This document shows, one piece after another, positions 36,485-44,209 of a stretch of 64,000 bases of DNA. The DNA comes from Alphaproteobacteria bacterium (lineage in GTDB: Bacteria > Pseudomonadota > Alphaproteobacteria > Sphingomonadales > Sphingomonadaceae): assembly GCA_018823325.1 (NCBI GenBank), contig JAHJIJ010000018.1, positions 1 through 64,000 of the forward strand. Reading direction: 5' to 3'. The translations under genes and the position numbers were made by a program. Numbering within the stretch: position 1 is the first letter of the stretch; every line of letters starts with the position of its first letter. Below the pieces are notes generated by a model. The model was given only the letters and a program-made list of their open reading frames with translations, had not been told where the DNA came from and did no database searches.

Positions 36485-37228
36485 ATGAACCGCCGCTTTG
36501 CCACCGCTCCACTCGCCCTTGCCGCGCTCATGGCGCTCGCCGCCTGCGGATCGCAGGAGGGCAACTCCAGCGCTCCTATCGGACAAGTGGAAGGCAAGGC
36601 CGCACCGGCCGGGACGACATGGGCAGAGCGGGTCGTGGTCACGCCGGAAGGCGGCATGCTGATGGGCAACCCCGACGCGCCGATCAAGATCGTTGAGTTC
36701 GCCTCCAACACCTGCTCGCACTGCGCGCAATTTGCCGCCGATTCGCATGAGGCGCTGGAGCGCGATTATGTGAACAGCGGCAAGGTGAGCTTCGAGTTCC
36801 GCAATTTTGTGATGAACCCGATCGACATCAGCGTCGCCTTGCTCGCGCGTTGCTCTGGGCCGGAAGCCTTCTTCCCGCTCACGCACCAGTTCTTCGCCAA
36901 TCAGGCGCAGATGATTCAGCAGGTCCAGTCGGCAGGCGATGGCGCCTATCAGAGCGCCATGTCCGCGCCGCCCGAGCAGCGCTTTCAGCGCATTGCCGAA
37001 ATGGCGGGCCTGATCGAATTCGCCATGCAGCGCGGCGTGCCGGAGGACAAGGCGCGCCAGTGTCTTGCCGACACCAAGACGGTCGAGGCGCTCGCCGCTG
37101 GTGTGGAGCGCGACACGGCCCAGTATAATATCACCGGCACGCCAACGCTCATCATGAACGGCACGAAGCTGGACAATGTGACCACCTGGCCGCAGCTCCA
37201 GGAGCAGCTGAAGAACGCGGGCGCCTGA
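36485..37228 (+). CDS. DsbA family thioredoxin-like lipoprotein
   Basis: Protein of 247 aa, a paralogue of the preceding gene. The N-terminus has a lipobox-like end (ALAALMALAAC) suggesting lipid attachment at Cys19. The redox motif is NTCSHCAQF, with KVSFEFRNFVMNPIDISVAL and the cis-Pro segment ITGTPTLIMNGTKL. Tandem copies may have separate substrates or redox directions. Confidence 0.9.
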   Translation: MNRRFATAPLALAALMALAACGSQEGNSSAPIGQVEGKAAPAGTTWAERVVVTPEGGMLMGNPDAPIKIVEFASNTCSHCAQFAADSHEALERDYVNSGKVSFEFRNFVMNPIDISVALLARCSGPEAFFPLTHQFFANQAQMIQQVQSAGDGAYQSAMSAPPEQRFQRIAEMAGLIEFAMQRGVPEDKARQCLADTKTVEALAAGVERDTAQYNITGTPTLIMNGTKLDNVTTWPQLQEQLKNAGA

Positions 37229-37312
37229 TTGGCTGAGCGGGGGGCACAGAGCAGCGCGCGATCCGGCGCCGTGAAGGCAGGGCTCGACCTGACGGGCCGA
37301 GCCGCCTGAACC

Positions 37313-40300
37313 ATGCAGATCCGCCGCCTCAAGCTGACCGGATTCAAGAGCTTCGTCGAGCCGACCGAGCTGCGGATCGAGCCGGGGTTGACCGGCATTG
37401 TCGGCCCCAATGGCTGCGGCAAATCCAATCTGCTGGAAGCCATCCGCTGGGTGATGGGCGAATCCAGCCCCAAGTCCATGCGCGGCGGCGGCATGGACGA
37501 TGTGATCTTCGCCGGCACCGCGACGCGTCCGGCCCGTGACTTTGCCGAGGTCGGCCTGTTCGCCAGCCTGCCGCCGGAAACCGTGCTGCCCGCCATCGAC
37601 ATGGGCAGCGATGGCGAGCTTGAGGTCATGCGCCGGATCGAGCGCGGCGCCGGCAGCGCCTATCGCGCCAATGGGCGGGACGTGCGCGCCAAGGATATCT
37701 CGCTGATCTTCGCCGATGCCGCCACCGGGCCGCACAGCCCGGCGCTGGTCAGCCAGGGCAAGATCGCCGCCGTCATTGCCGCCAAGCCCGCCGAGCGCCG
37801 CGCGATGCTGGAGGAAGCGGCGGGGATCGCCGGCCTGCATGTACGCCGCAAGGATGCCGAGCAGAAATTGCGCGCGAGCGCCGACAATCTCGCCCGGCTC
37901 GACGAAATCCTCGCCGAGATGGACGTGCGCGCTAATGCCCTGCGTCGGCAAGCCCGGGCAGCCGAGCGCTACACGGAATTGAGCGAAAAGATCATATTGG
38001 CGGAAGGCCGCGTGTTCTTCGCCCGCCATCGCGAGGCCGCTGTGGAGGCCGATCGCGCCGCGCAGGATGCCGAGAAGGCCGAGGCGCTGGTGCGGATCGC
38101 GCAGGAAGCGCAGCTTGGCGCCGCCGCGCATCAGCAGGCCGCCATCGAGACGCTGGCCCGCGCCCGCACCGCCGCCAATGATGCGCGCGAGGCGGCGACC
38201 GAGGCCCGCTTCGCGCTCGAGCGCCTGACCGGCGAGCGCGACACGCTGCTGCGCCGGGTCGCCGAGCTTGAAAGCCAGCTCGCCCGTGTGAGCGAGGACC
38301 AGCAGCGCGAAGGCGCGCTCGCCGCCGATGCCGCCAGTGCCATCGAGGCGCTGCAGGCCGAGGATGCGAGCCTCGCCGAGCGGATCAAGGCCGGCAAGGC
38401 CGCCCTCCCCGCCTTCGTCACCCGTCTCGCCGAAGCCGAGACGGCCAGCCGCGATGCCGAGGTGGCACTGGCGCAGGCCATGGCGCGGCTTGCCGGCGAG
38501 CAGGCCGAGCGCCGTGTCGCCGAGGCCGGGCTGAATGCCGCGCGGCAGAAGCTCGCCCGCGCCCGCAGCGAGAGCGAGCGGATCGCCGGCGCCCTCGCTG
38601 CCCTGCCCGATGCCGCCCCGCTCGCCGAGCGCCAGCGCGCCGCCGAGCAGGCCAAGGCCGATGCGCTCACCGCCCGCGCAGACTCAGAAACCCGCATGGC
38701 CGCCGCCGCCCAGGCGCGCGAAACGCACACGCAGGCGGTCGCCGAGCAGCAGCGCGCCCTTGCCGCTGCCCGCGCCACCGTTGCCGCGCTCGACAGCGAA
38801 GCCAAGGCGCTTGCCCGCGGCCTTGAAAATCAGGGCAGCGGCGATCGCGCGATCGATCGCCTCGGCGTCGACCCCGGCTATGAGCGCGCGCTCGCCGCTG
38901 CTCTTGGCGATGATCTGCAGGCCGCGCTCGGTCCGCAGGGGCTCGCGCGCTGGACTGGGGCCGCCATCGGGGAGAGCGATCCAGCCTTGCCGGAGGGCTG
39001 CGAGTCTCTCGCTGCCCATGTCCGCGCGCCCGAGGCGCTTGCCCGCCGCCTTACCCAGATCGCGGTGGTCCAGCGCGACGAGGGGCAAGAGTTGCAGGTC
39101 GGCCAGCGCCTCGTCACGCGCGACGGGCAGTTGCGGCGCTGGGACGGTTTCGTGGCGCAGGAAGGCGGCGGCGCGGCTGCCGAGCGTCTCATCCGCATCA
39201 ATCGCGTCGCCGCCATCGAACAGGAGCGTCCCGCCGTCGCCGCCACGGTCAGCGCCGCCGAACAGGCGCTCGCCGCCGCCGAAACCGCGCTGCGCGAGGC
39301 CGGCAGCGAGGAGCGCGCCGCCCGCGAGGCGACGAGCGCTGCCGAAACAAGTCTGCGCACCGCCGAGCGCACGCTGGGCGAAGTCGCCACCGCGCAGGAG
39401 CGTCTCTCCGGCCAGCGCGCCGATCTCGACCGGCGCCATGGAGAAGCCGCCGCCGATCTCGCCGCTGCCGAGCGCGAGCTGGAGAGCGCGCAGGCCGCGC
39501 ATGACGCGCTCCCCGCTGGCGAGGATACCGCCGCCCGCGTCGATCTGCTCAAGTCCGGCGCGGAGCGGTGCCGCGCCGCCATTGGTCAAATTCAGGCCGA
39601 GCGCGCCATGGCCGAGCGCGCGCTCGCCGCCGACGAGGAGCGCGTGAAGACGATCCGCAGCGACATTGCCGGCTGGAAGGCCCGCGCCGGCGATGCCGTG
39701 CGCCGCGTGGCCGAGATGAAGGCCCGCGCCGAAGCGCAGGCGAGCGAGCTTGAGGAACTGCGCGGTCGGCCGGAGACGCTCGCTGCCGATCTCGAGGCGC
39801 TGGCGCAGGCCGCCCGCGATCATCAGGCCGCCGCCGAGCGCAGCCGCAACGAGGAAGCCGCCGCCGAGACCGCACTGGCCGCCGCCGAGAAGACGCTGGC
39901 CAACGCGAACGAGGCCTTCTCCACCGCGCGCGAGGCTCGTGCCGGCGCGCAGGCCCGCGCCGAGCATGCCGTCACGCGCCGTCGCGAGATCGGCCAGGCC
40001 TGCGGCGAGCGCTTCTCCTGCCCGCCGCCGGTGCTGCCCACGCAACTCGGCTTCCCGAGCGACGAGGTCGGCCCGGCCAGCGACGAGCAGGCGCGTTACG
40101 ACAAGCTCGTGCTGGATCGCGAACGGCTCGGCCCGGTTAATCTCGTCGCCGCCAGCGAATTGGCCGAGCTGGAGGAAACGCAGACCAAGAGCCGCGCCGA
40201 AAGCGAGGAGCTGACCACTGCGATCAACCAGCTGCGCGGCTCGATCGGCCATCTCAATCGCGAGGGACGGCAACGGCTGCTTGCGGCCTTTGAGGCGGTG

Positions 40301-40753
40301 AACGGGCACTTCCAGCGGCTGTTCACCACGCTGTTCCAGGGCGGCAGCGCGCATCTGGAGCTGATCGAGAGCGACGATCCGCTCGAAGCCGGGCTCGAAA
40401 TCATGGCGCAACCCCCCGGCAAGCGCCTCACGACCCTCACCTTGCTCTCGGGCGGCGAACAGGCACTCACCGCAGTGGCGCTTATTTTCGGATTATTCCT
40501 AACCAATCCGGCACCAATCTGCGTGCTGGACGAAGTCGACGCGCCGCTGGACGATGCCAATATCGAGCGCTTCTGTGGCCTGCTCGACCAAATGGTGAAG
40601 GACACCGCGACCCGCTACCTCATCGTCACGCACAATGCCGTCACGATGAGCCGCATGCACCGCCTGTTCGGCGTGACCATGATCGAGCAGGGCGTCAGCC
40701 GGCTGGTGTCGGTGGATCTGCAGGCTGCGGAGGAATTGCTGGCGGCGGAGTGA
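37313..40753 (+). CDS. smc: Chromosome segregation protein SMC
   Basis: Condensin ATPase of 1146 aa. The Walker A motif GPNGCGKSNLLEAI begins at residue 31. Two very long Ala/Glu/Arg coiled coils flank a hinge around residues 490-620. The signature LLSGGEQALTAVALIF at about 1045 and Walker B VLDEVDAPLDDANIERF follow. The coiled coils are unusually alanine-rich because of the high GC content. It follows the dsbA-like pair on the same strand. Confidence 0.97.
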   Translation: MQIRRLKLTGFKSFVEPTELRIEPGLTGIVGPNGCGKSNLLEAIRWVMGESSPKSMRGGGMDDVIFAGTATRPARDFAEVGLFASLPPETVLPAIDMGSDGELEVMRRIERGAGSAYRANGRDVRAKDISLIFADAATGPHSPALVSQGKIAAVIAAKPAERRAMLEEAAGIAGLHVRRKDAEQKLRASADNLARLDEILAEMDVRANALRRQARAAERYTELSEKIILAEGRVFFARHREAAVEADRAAQDAEKAEALVRIAQEAQLGAAAHQQAAIETLARARTAANDAREAATEARFALERLTGERDTLLRRVAELESQLARVSEDQQREGALAADAASAIEALQAEDASLAERIKAGKAALPAFVTRLAEAETASRDAEVALAQAMARLAGEQAERRVAEAGLNAARQKLARARSESERIAGALAALPDAAPLAERQRAAEQAKADALTARADSETRMAAAAQARETHTQAVAEQQRALAAARATVAALDSEAKALARGLENQGSGDRAIDRLGVDPGYERALAAALGDDLQAALGPQGLARWTGAAIGESDPALPEGCESLAAHVRAPEALARRLTQIAVVQRDEGQELQVGQRLVTRDGQLRRWDGFVAQEGGGAAAERLIRINRVAAIEQERPAVAATVSAAEQALAAAETALREAGSEERAAREATSAAETSLRTAERTLGEVATAQERLSGQRADLDRRHGEAAADLAAAERELESAQAAHDALPAGEDTAARVDLLKSGAERCRAAIGQIQAERAMAERALAADEERVKTIRSDIAGWKARAGDAVRRVAEMKARAEAQASELEELRGRPETLAADLEALAQAARDHQAAAERSRNEEAAAETALAAAEKTLANANEAFSTAREARAGAQARAEHAVTRRREIGQACGERFSCPPPVLPTQLGFPSDEVGPASDEQARYDKLVLDRERLGPVNLVAASELAELEETQTKSRAESEELTTAINQLRGSIGHLNREGRQRLLAAFEAVNGHFQRLFTTLFQGGSAHLELIESDDPLEAGLEIMAQPPGKRLTTLTLLSGGEQALTAVALIFGLFLTNPAPICVLDEVDAPLDDANIERFCGLLDQMVKDTATRYLIVTHNAVTMSRMHRLFGVTMIEQGVSRLVSVDLQAAEELLAAE

Positions 40754-40808
40754 GGGGTGCGCGGCAAAGCGGCTTGCGCGTGAGAACCGACCCTGCGCTC
40801 TCCCACCT

Positions 40809-40958
40809 CGTCACCCCGGACTTGATCCGGGGTCCAGCTTCTTCATGGGGCCATAGTCTCCGAACGGGTAAGCAACGCGCCATTGTCGCCGTGCTGACTA
40901 CTGACCCTCTGGTCGTTTCAGAAAGGCAGCTGGACCCCGGATCAAGTCCGGGGTGACG
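40809..40958. repeat. Perfect 31-bp inverted repeat pair downstream of smc
   Basis: The left arm (40809-40839) starts CGTCACCCCGGACTTGATCC. The right arm (40928-40958) is its exact reverse complement over all 31 bases. The 88-nt spacer shows no gene. Each arm holds its own palindrome (CCCCGGAxxxxxTCCGGGG), so nested hairpins are possible. No transposase is adjacent. Confidence 0.9.
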
Positions 40959-41029
40959 TTGTGATTGGCCGGACGCGCGAGCCACTAGCGGCGCGAGCGA
41001 TGGAAGCGCTCGACCTAAGTCCCCACCCC

Positions 41030-41581
41030 TCAATGCGGCTCCTTGCTCACATCCACCTTCTCCACCCATTCCGGGTAGAAGGTCGGCTCGCGGCTCGACC
41101 AGCCCGCAGCCGTTGCGGCCGCCTCACTGATCGACTGGAGCAGCGCGCGACGGCGCTCGGGGTGGAGGTGCGGCAGGCTGGCGGCAGCGCAGAAGGCGCC
41201 CGGCAGCCAGGGCCGCGATCCCGCACCGATCAGCCGTTCGTAGAGAAAACGATAGGCCGAGAAGCTGTTCAGCCGGTTCTGGCCAAGATCGAAGGCGGAG
41301 ACGGTGACCAGCGGGGCCATGAACGGCTCCACCTGATCCAGCCCGCTGTCATCGGGCACGCGCGCCTTGATGTCATCGAGGCGGCTGTAGAGCCGGCTCT
41401 GCGCCTTGATGCTCGCAGCCTCGACCACGTCGCGGCTCCAGGTTTCCATGGGCTCGCCGCGATGGAACGCGATATCGAGGGACCGGCGAATATAACGCTG
41501 CGTTGCGGCCGGAAAGGAGGCAAACTCGCGAAGTTCCGCGAGGGTTACGGCCCCTTCAGTCGGCCTGGAATGCTGACCCAT
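41030..41581 (-). CDS. Hypothetical protein, 183 aa
   Basis: The start is ATG 41581 with GGAGG five bases upstream on the coding strand, which argues against the ATG at 41596. The protein is soluble and helical, with segments AATQRYIRRSLDIAFHRGE and LNSFSAYRFLYERLIGAGSR. No domain is recognised. It is transcribed toward the smc downstream repeat. Confidence 0.75.
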   Translation of the reverse strand: MGQHSRPTEGAVTLAELREFASFPAATQRYIRRSLDIAFHRGEPMETWSRDVVEAASIKAQSRLYSRLDDIKARVPDDSGLDQVEPFMAPLVTVSAFDLGQNRLNSFSAYRFLYERLIGAGSRPWLPGAFCAAASLPHLHPERRRALLQSISEAAATAAGWSSREPTFYPEWVEKVDVSKEPH

Positions 41582-41997
41582 TGCTGCCTCCATCATCTGT
41601 TCTGACGGAGACTATGCCTGCCCTGGTTACCGGCAGCTTAAGCCTCCGTTGTGCAACATTCACATGGAATCAGATTATCTTGTGCGATGCAACAGGAATT
41701 TTGAGGAAACAGACTCAGTTCGTCGCAGCCTATCGGCCAAAGGCTCCAAAAACCGCCGTTGAACGCACCAAAAATCAAGCCGGGGACACGCAGAACGATA
41801 TACCGCACTGCACAATAAAACGAGATCAACCGAGTCCAGCCACACTGTTGACGCATGGCCGGCTCTCTCCGCGAGGCGTGTCGACAAGCAGATAGTAGCC
41901 ACTTGCCGCGCCAAGGCAAGTGGACCGATACGCGCGACGAATGGATAGCCAGCGGCCAACCCGCCGCTGCCTCACGCCCGACTTGCGCTCTGGCAGT
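41582..41997. other. Intergenic stretch without convincing gene
   Basis: About 416 bases with a lower GC content than the neighbours (especially 41640-41860). Several short open frames exist on both strands, but none has a ribosome binding site plus a recognisable protein. A hairpin at 41899-41923 is listed separately. The stretch may be a decayed gene or transferred DNA. Confidence 0.6.
41899..41923 (-). terminator. Hairpin downstream of the TfdA-like gene
   Basis: CCACTTGCC and GGCAAGTGG form a perfect 9-bp stem with a 7-nt loop, 75 bases beyond the stop of the dioxygenase gene. There is no clear T tract, so it may be a terminator, an RNA stabiliser or a protein site. Confidence 0.4.
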
Positions 41998-42912
41998 TCA
42001 GGCGGCGGCGCTGGCCGGCTTGATCTTGGGCGCAGTGCTGAACAATTCGCCGAAGGGATCGTCGTCCACCTCGGGCGCCGGCGCTTCCCGCACGGTGGCG
42101 CGCCGCATGTCACGCCGCTCGTTCCAGTCGAACTGCCCGCCCTTGTGGAAGACGGCGAGATTGTCCCAGATCACCATGTCGCCAACCGCATAGTCGACGC
42201 TGATCACATACTGGTCCTGCGCCACGAAATTGTTGAGATAATCGATCAGCTCGCGGCTCTCTTCCCAGCCCCAGCCGACAACGCGATAGCAATGCGCGCC
42301 GGCATAGATCATCCTGCGGCCCGAGCCCTTGTGCACATGCACCAGCTTGTGCACCGGCCGGTGCCGCTCCTCGATCTCCTCGCGGCTGATGTCCGCCCCA
42401 CCCTGCTTGCGCGACCACCAGAGGCTATGCTCGCACTCAAGGTTCTCGATCTTGTCCTTCACGTCCTGCGACAAGTCATCATAGGCCGAGCGGGCATCGG
42501 CAAACCAGGTCGGACCACCCGAAGGCGGCACCTCCACTGCGCGCAGCATGGAATAGGAGGTGCGCAGGTCCATGAAGCTGCTGTCCGTGTGCCAGATCTG
42601 GTCACCCTTGCGATAGGTGGTGGCGCCCGGATCCCAATTGATCTCACCCTGCGCATTCAGGTTGCCGGCATTGAACAGGAAGATGCGCGGCCGCCCTTCG
42701 CGCGGGGGCAAGCTCTCCAGATGGCCGAAATTGCGCGCAAAGGCGATCTGGCCTTCATCATCGAGCCCGGTGTTGCGGTAGACGGTCACACCCCATTGAT
42801 CCTGCAGGCCGATCAGCGCGCGCACCGTATCCGGATCGAGCGGCTTGCTGATGTCCACACCCGAGATTTCGGCACCGAACCGCGGTGTGATGGGGGTTGC
42901 GCTAATCGCCAT
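41998..42912 (-). CDS. TauD/TfdA family dioxygenase
   Basis: Fe(II)/2-oxoglutarate-dependent oxygenase of 304 aa. The metal facial triad is visible as WHTDSSF (His-x-Asp) and VFHKGG (distal His); the 2-oxoglutarate Arg lies in DMRRATVRE. QIAFARNFG, YSMLRAVEVPPSGG and GSGRRMIYAGAH are close to TfdA, the 2,4-D dioxygenase, more than to TauD. An AGGAG site precedes the ATG. The natural substrate could be an aryloxyalkanoate, another ether or a sulfonate. An AraC-type regulator lies upstream on the same strand. Confidence 0.9.
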   Translation of the reverse strand: MAISATPITPRFGAEISGVDISKPLDPDTVRALIGLQDQWGVTVYRNTGLDDEGQIAFARNFGHLESLPPREGRPRIFLFNAGNLNAQGEINWDPGATTYRKGDQIWHTDSSFMDLRTSYSMLRAVEVPPSGGPTWFADARSAYDDLSQDVKDKIENLECEHSLWWSRKQGGADISREEIEERHRPVHKLVHVHKGSGRRMIYAGAHCYRVVGWGWEESRELIDYLNNFVAQDQYVISVDYAVGDMVIWDNLAVFHKGGQFDWNERRDMRRATVREAPAPEVDDDPFGELFSTAPKIKPASAAA

Positions 42913-43085
42913 GGCGTCCTGCTCCTTCTATAGAAGGTTGCTACCATAATCATTAGCGTGGTCAAGTATCAGGCGGGAGGTCCCGGGCCGTGGCGACGTC
43001 CGCGAGCCGCCGCGACGAGGTCTTCGGTGCTGGCTGCTCCGGCGAGCCGCCTGTGGCGGTAGCGCGCTGAACGGCGCTCGACGCG

Positions 43086-43958
43086 CTATTCCAGCTCAGC
43101 CCGGTATCGGATGGGTCGAGTTCCCATGGCGCGTCGGAACGCCTCCTCGAACTGCGGCACGCTGCGGAACCCGCATTGTCGTGCGATGTCCGCGACGGAG
43201 AGGTTCGACGAACGCAGCAGATCCATGGCCCGCCGGACCCTCCGCTCCAGCAGGAACTGATAGGGGGACCGGGAGGTCGTCGTCTTGAATATCCTGGAAA
43301 AATGGAACCGGCTCAGTCCCAGCACCTTTGCGAGATCCTCAACGGAGAGATCGTCTTCCAGATGCGCCTCGACGAACTCAAGGAGCCGGTCCAGCTGAGC
43401 TTCGCTCAGTCGCTGGCCCGAAGGCACCGCGCGGATCTGCAGCAGTTCGCCTACCGCCACGAGGCACAAGGATTCCAGGTAGGCGGCACCCGAGCCGACG
43501 GTGATGGCACCGGCCAGCTTTTCGAGTGTCATCTGAAGCGACCGGTCGACGGCATAAAGAAAGGGTGGCGGACTGCTGGCAGTGAAACCGGTGCGAAACT
43601 CCTCCACCAGCGTCGTTGCATCGAAATATAGCGCCGTGAAACTGTTCCTGCGGATCTTTGGCATGGACCAGCCGGTGACCTCACATCCAGCCGGAACAAA
43701 GGTCAGCCGGTCCGCGAGGGAGCGGCGGGGAGAGCGTGTGCCATCTGCGAGTTCGATCTCGCCGTCCTGCAATTCAATGTCGTGAAGGGCGAGGTAATGG
43801 CTGCTGGCCGCTACCTTGTACTCGAACTGTTCGTCCGGGAGCTGCACATGTTCGACGCTCAGCCCCGAAAGCTCACGTAACGGACGATTTGGCGGTCGAA
43901 CCCCAGTCGGTGCGAACTCCAGTTCACAATCCGGATTGATAAAGCGCGCGGACGGCAT
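43086..43958 (-). CDS. AraC family transcriptional regulator
   Basis: Protein of 290 aa with an N-terminal ligand/oligomerisation region and a C-terminal double helix-turn-helix: LSVEDLAKVLGLSRFHFSRI and LSVADIARQCGFRSVPQFEE, followed by FRRAMGTRPIRYR. It lies 170 bases upstream of the TfdA-like gene on the same strand and is a natural candidate to control it. The inducer is unknown. Confidence 0.92.
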   Translation of the reverse strand: MPSARFINPDCELEFAPTGVRPPNRPLRELSGLSVEHVQLPDEQFEYKVAASSHYLALHDIELQDGEIELADGTRSPRRSLADRLTFVPAGCEVTGWSMPKIRRNSFTALYFDATTLVEEFRTGFTASSPPPFLYAVDRSLQMTLEKLAGAITVGSGAAYLESLCLVAVGELLQIRAVPSGQRLSEAQLDRLLEFVEAHLEDDLSVEDLAKVLGLSRFHFSRIFKTTTSRSPYQFLLERRVRRAMDLLRSSNLSVADIARQCGFRSVPQFEEAFRRAMGTRPIRYRAELE

Positions 43959-44029
43959 TCTGCATTCTTGCTTCTGTTTCAGATTTCCTGCTGCTAAGGT
44001 CGCGGCGTGGGCCTCATCATGGGAATCAG

Positions 44030-44209
44030 ATGGACGACAATGCTACCCTCCTAGCATCGCCGCGATCCTACCTGCATGCACGGCCGGACGCCATCCCGAA
44101 GACGCACGTGCCATCGCCTCTGGTGGAGGAGCCCGGTGGCGCGTTGGTCACATGGCGTGCGTTCGAGCGGCAGACACATTACCCCCAAGCCAAACTGCAC
44201 GTCGCTTGA
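44030..44209 (+). CDS. Possible 59-aa leader ORF before histidine kinase
   Basis: ATG 44030 follows GGGAATCAG and opens a frame (MDDNATLLASPRSYLHARPD, ending QAKLHVA) that stops at TGA 44207-44209. The last bases overlap a TTG in the kinase frame (TTGA), a layout seen in translational coupling. Alternatively it is the broken N-terminus of the kinase after a frameshift, or chance. No domain is recognised. Confidence 0.3.
   Translation: MDDNATLLASPRSYLHARPDAIPKTHVPSPLVEEPGGALVTWRAFERQTHYPQAKLHVA

Noticed and set aside
38684..40411. Antisense open frame of 575 codons opposite smc
   Set aside because: Low-complexity Ala/Gly/Leu-rich shadow of the smc coiled coil; no start signal or domain.
40809..40958. 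CRISPR or insertion sequence
   Set aside because: Only two inverted arms are present, with no regular direct repeats and no transposase frame in the spacer.
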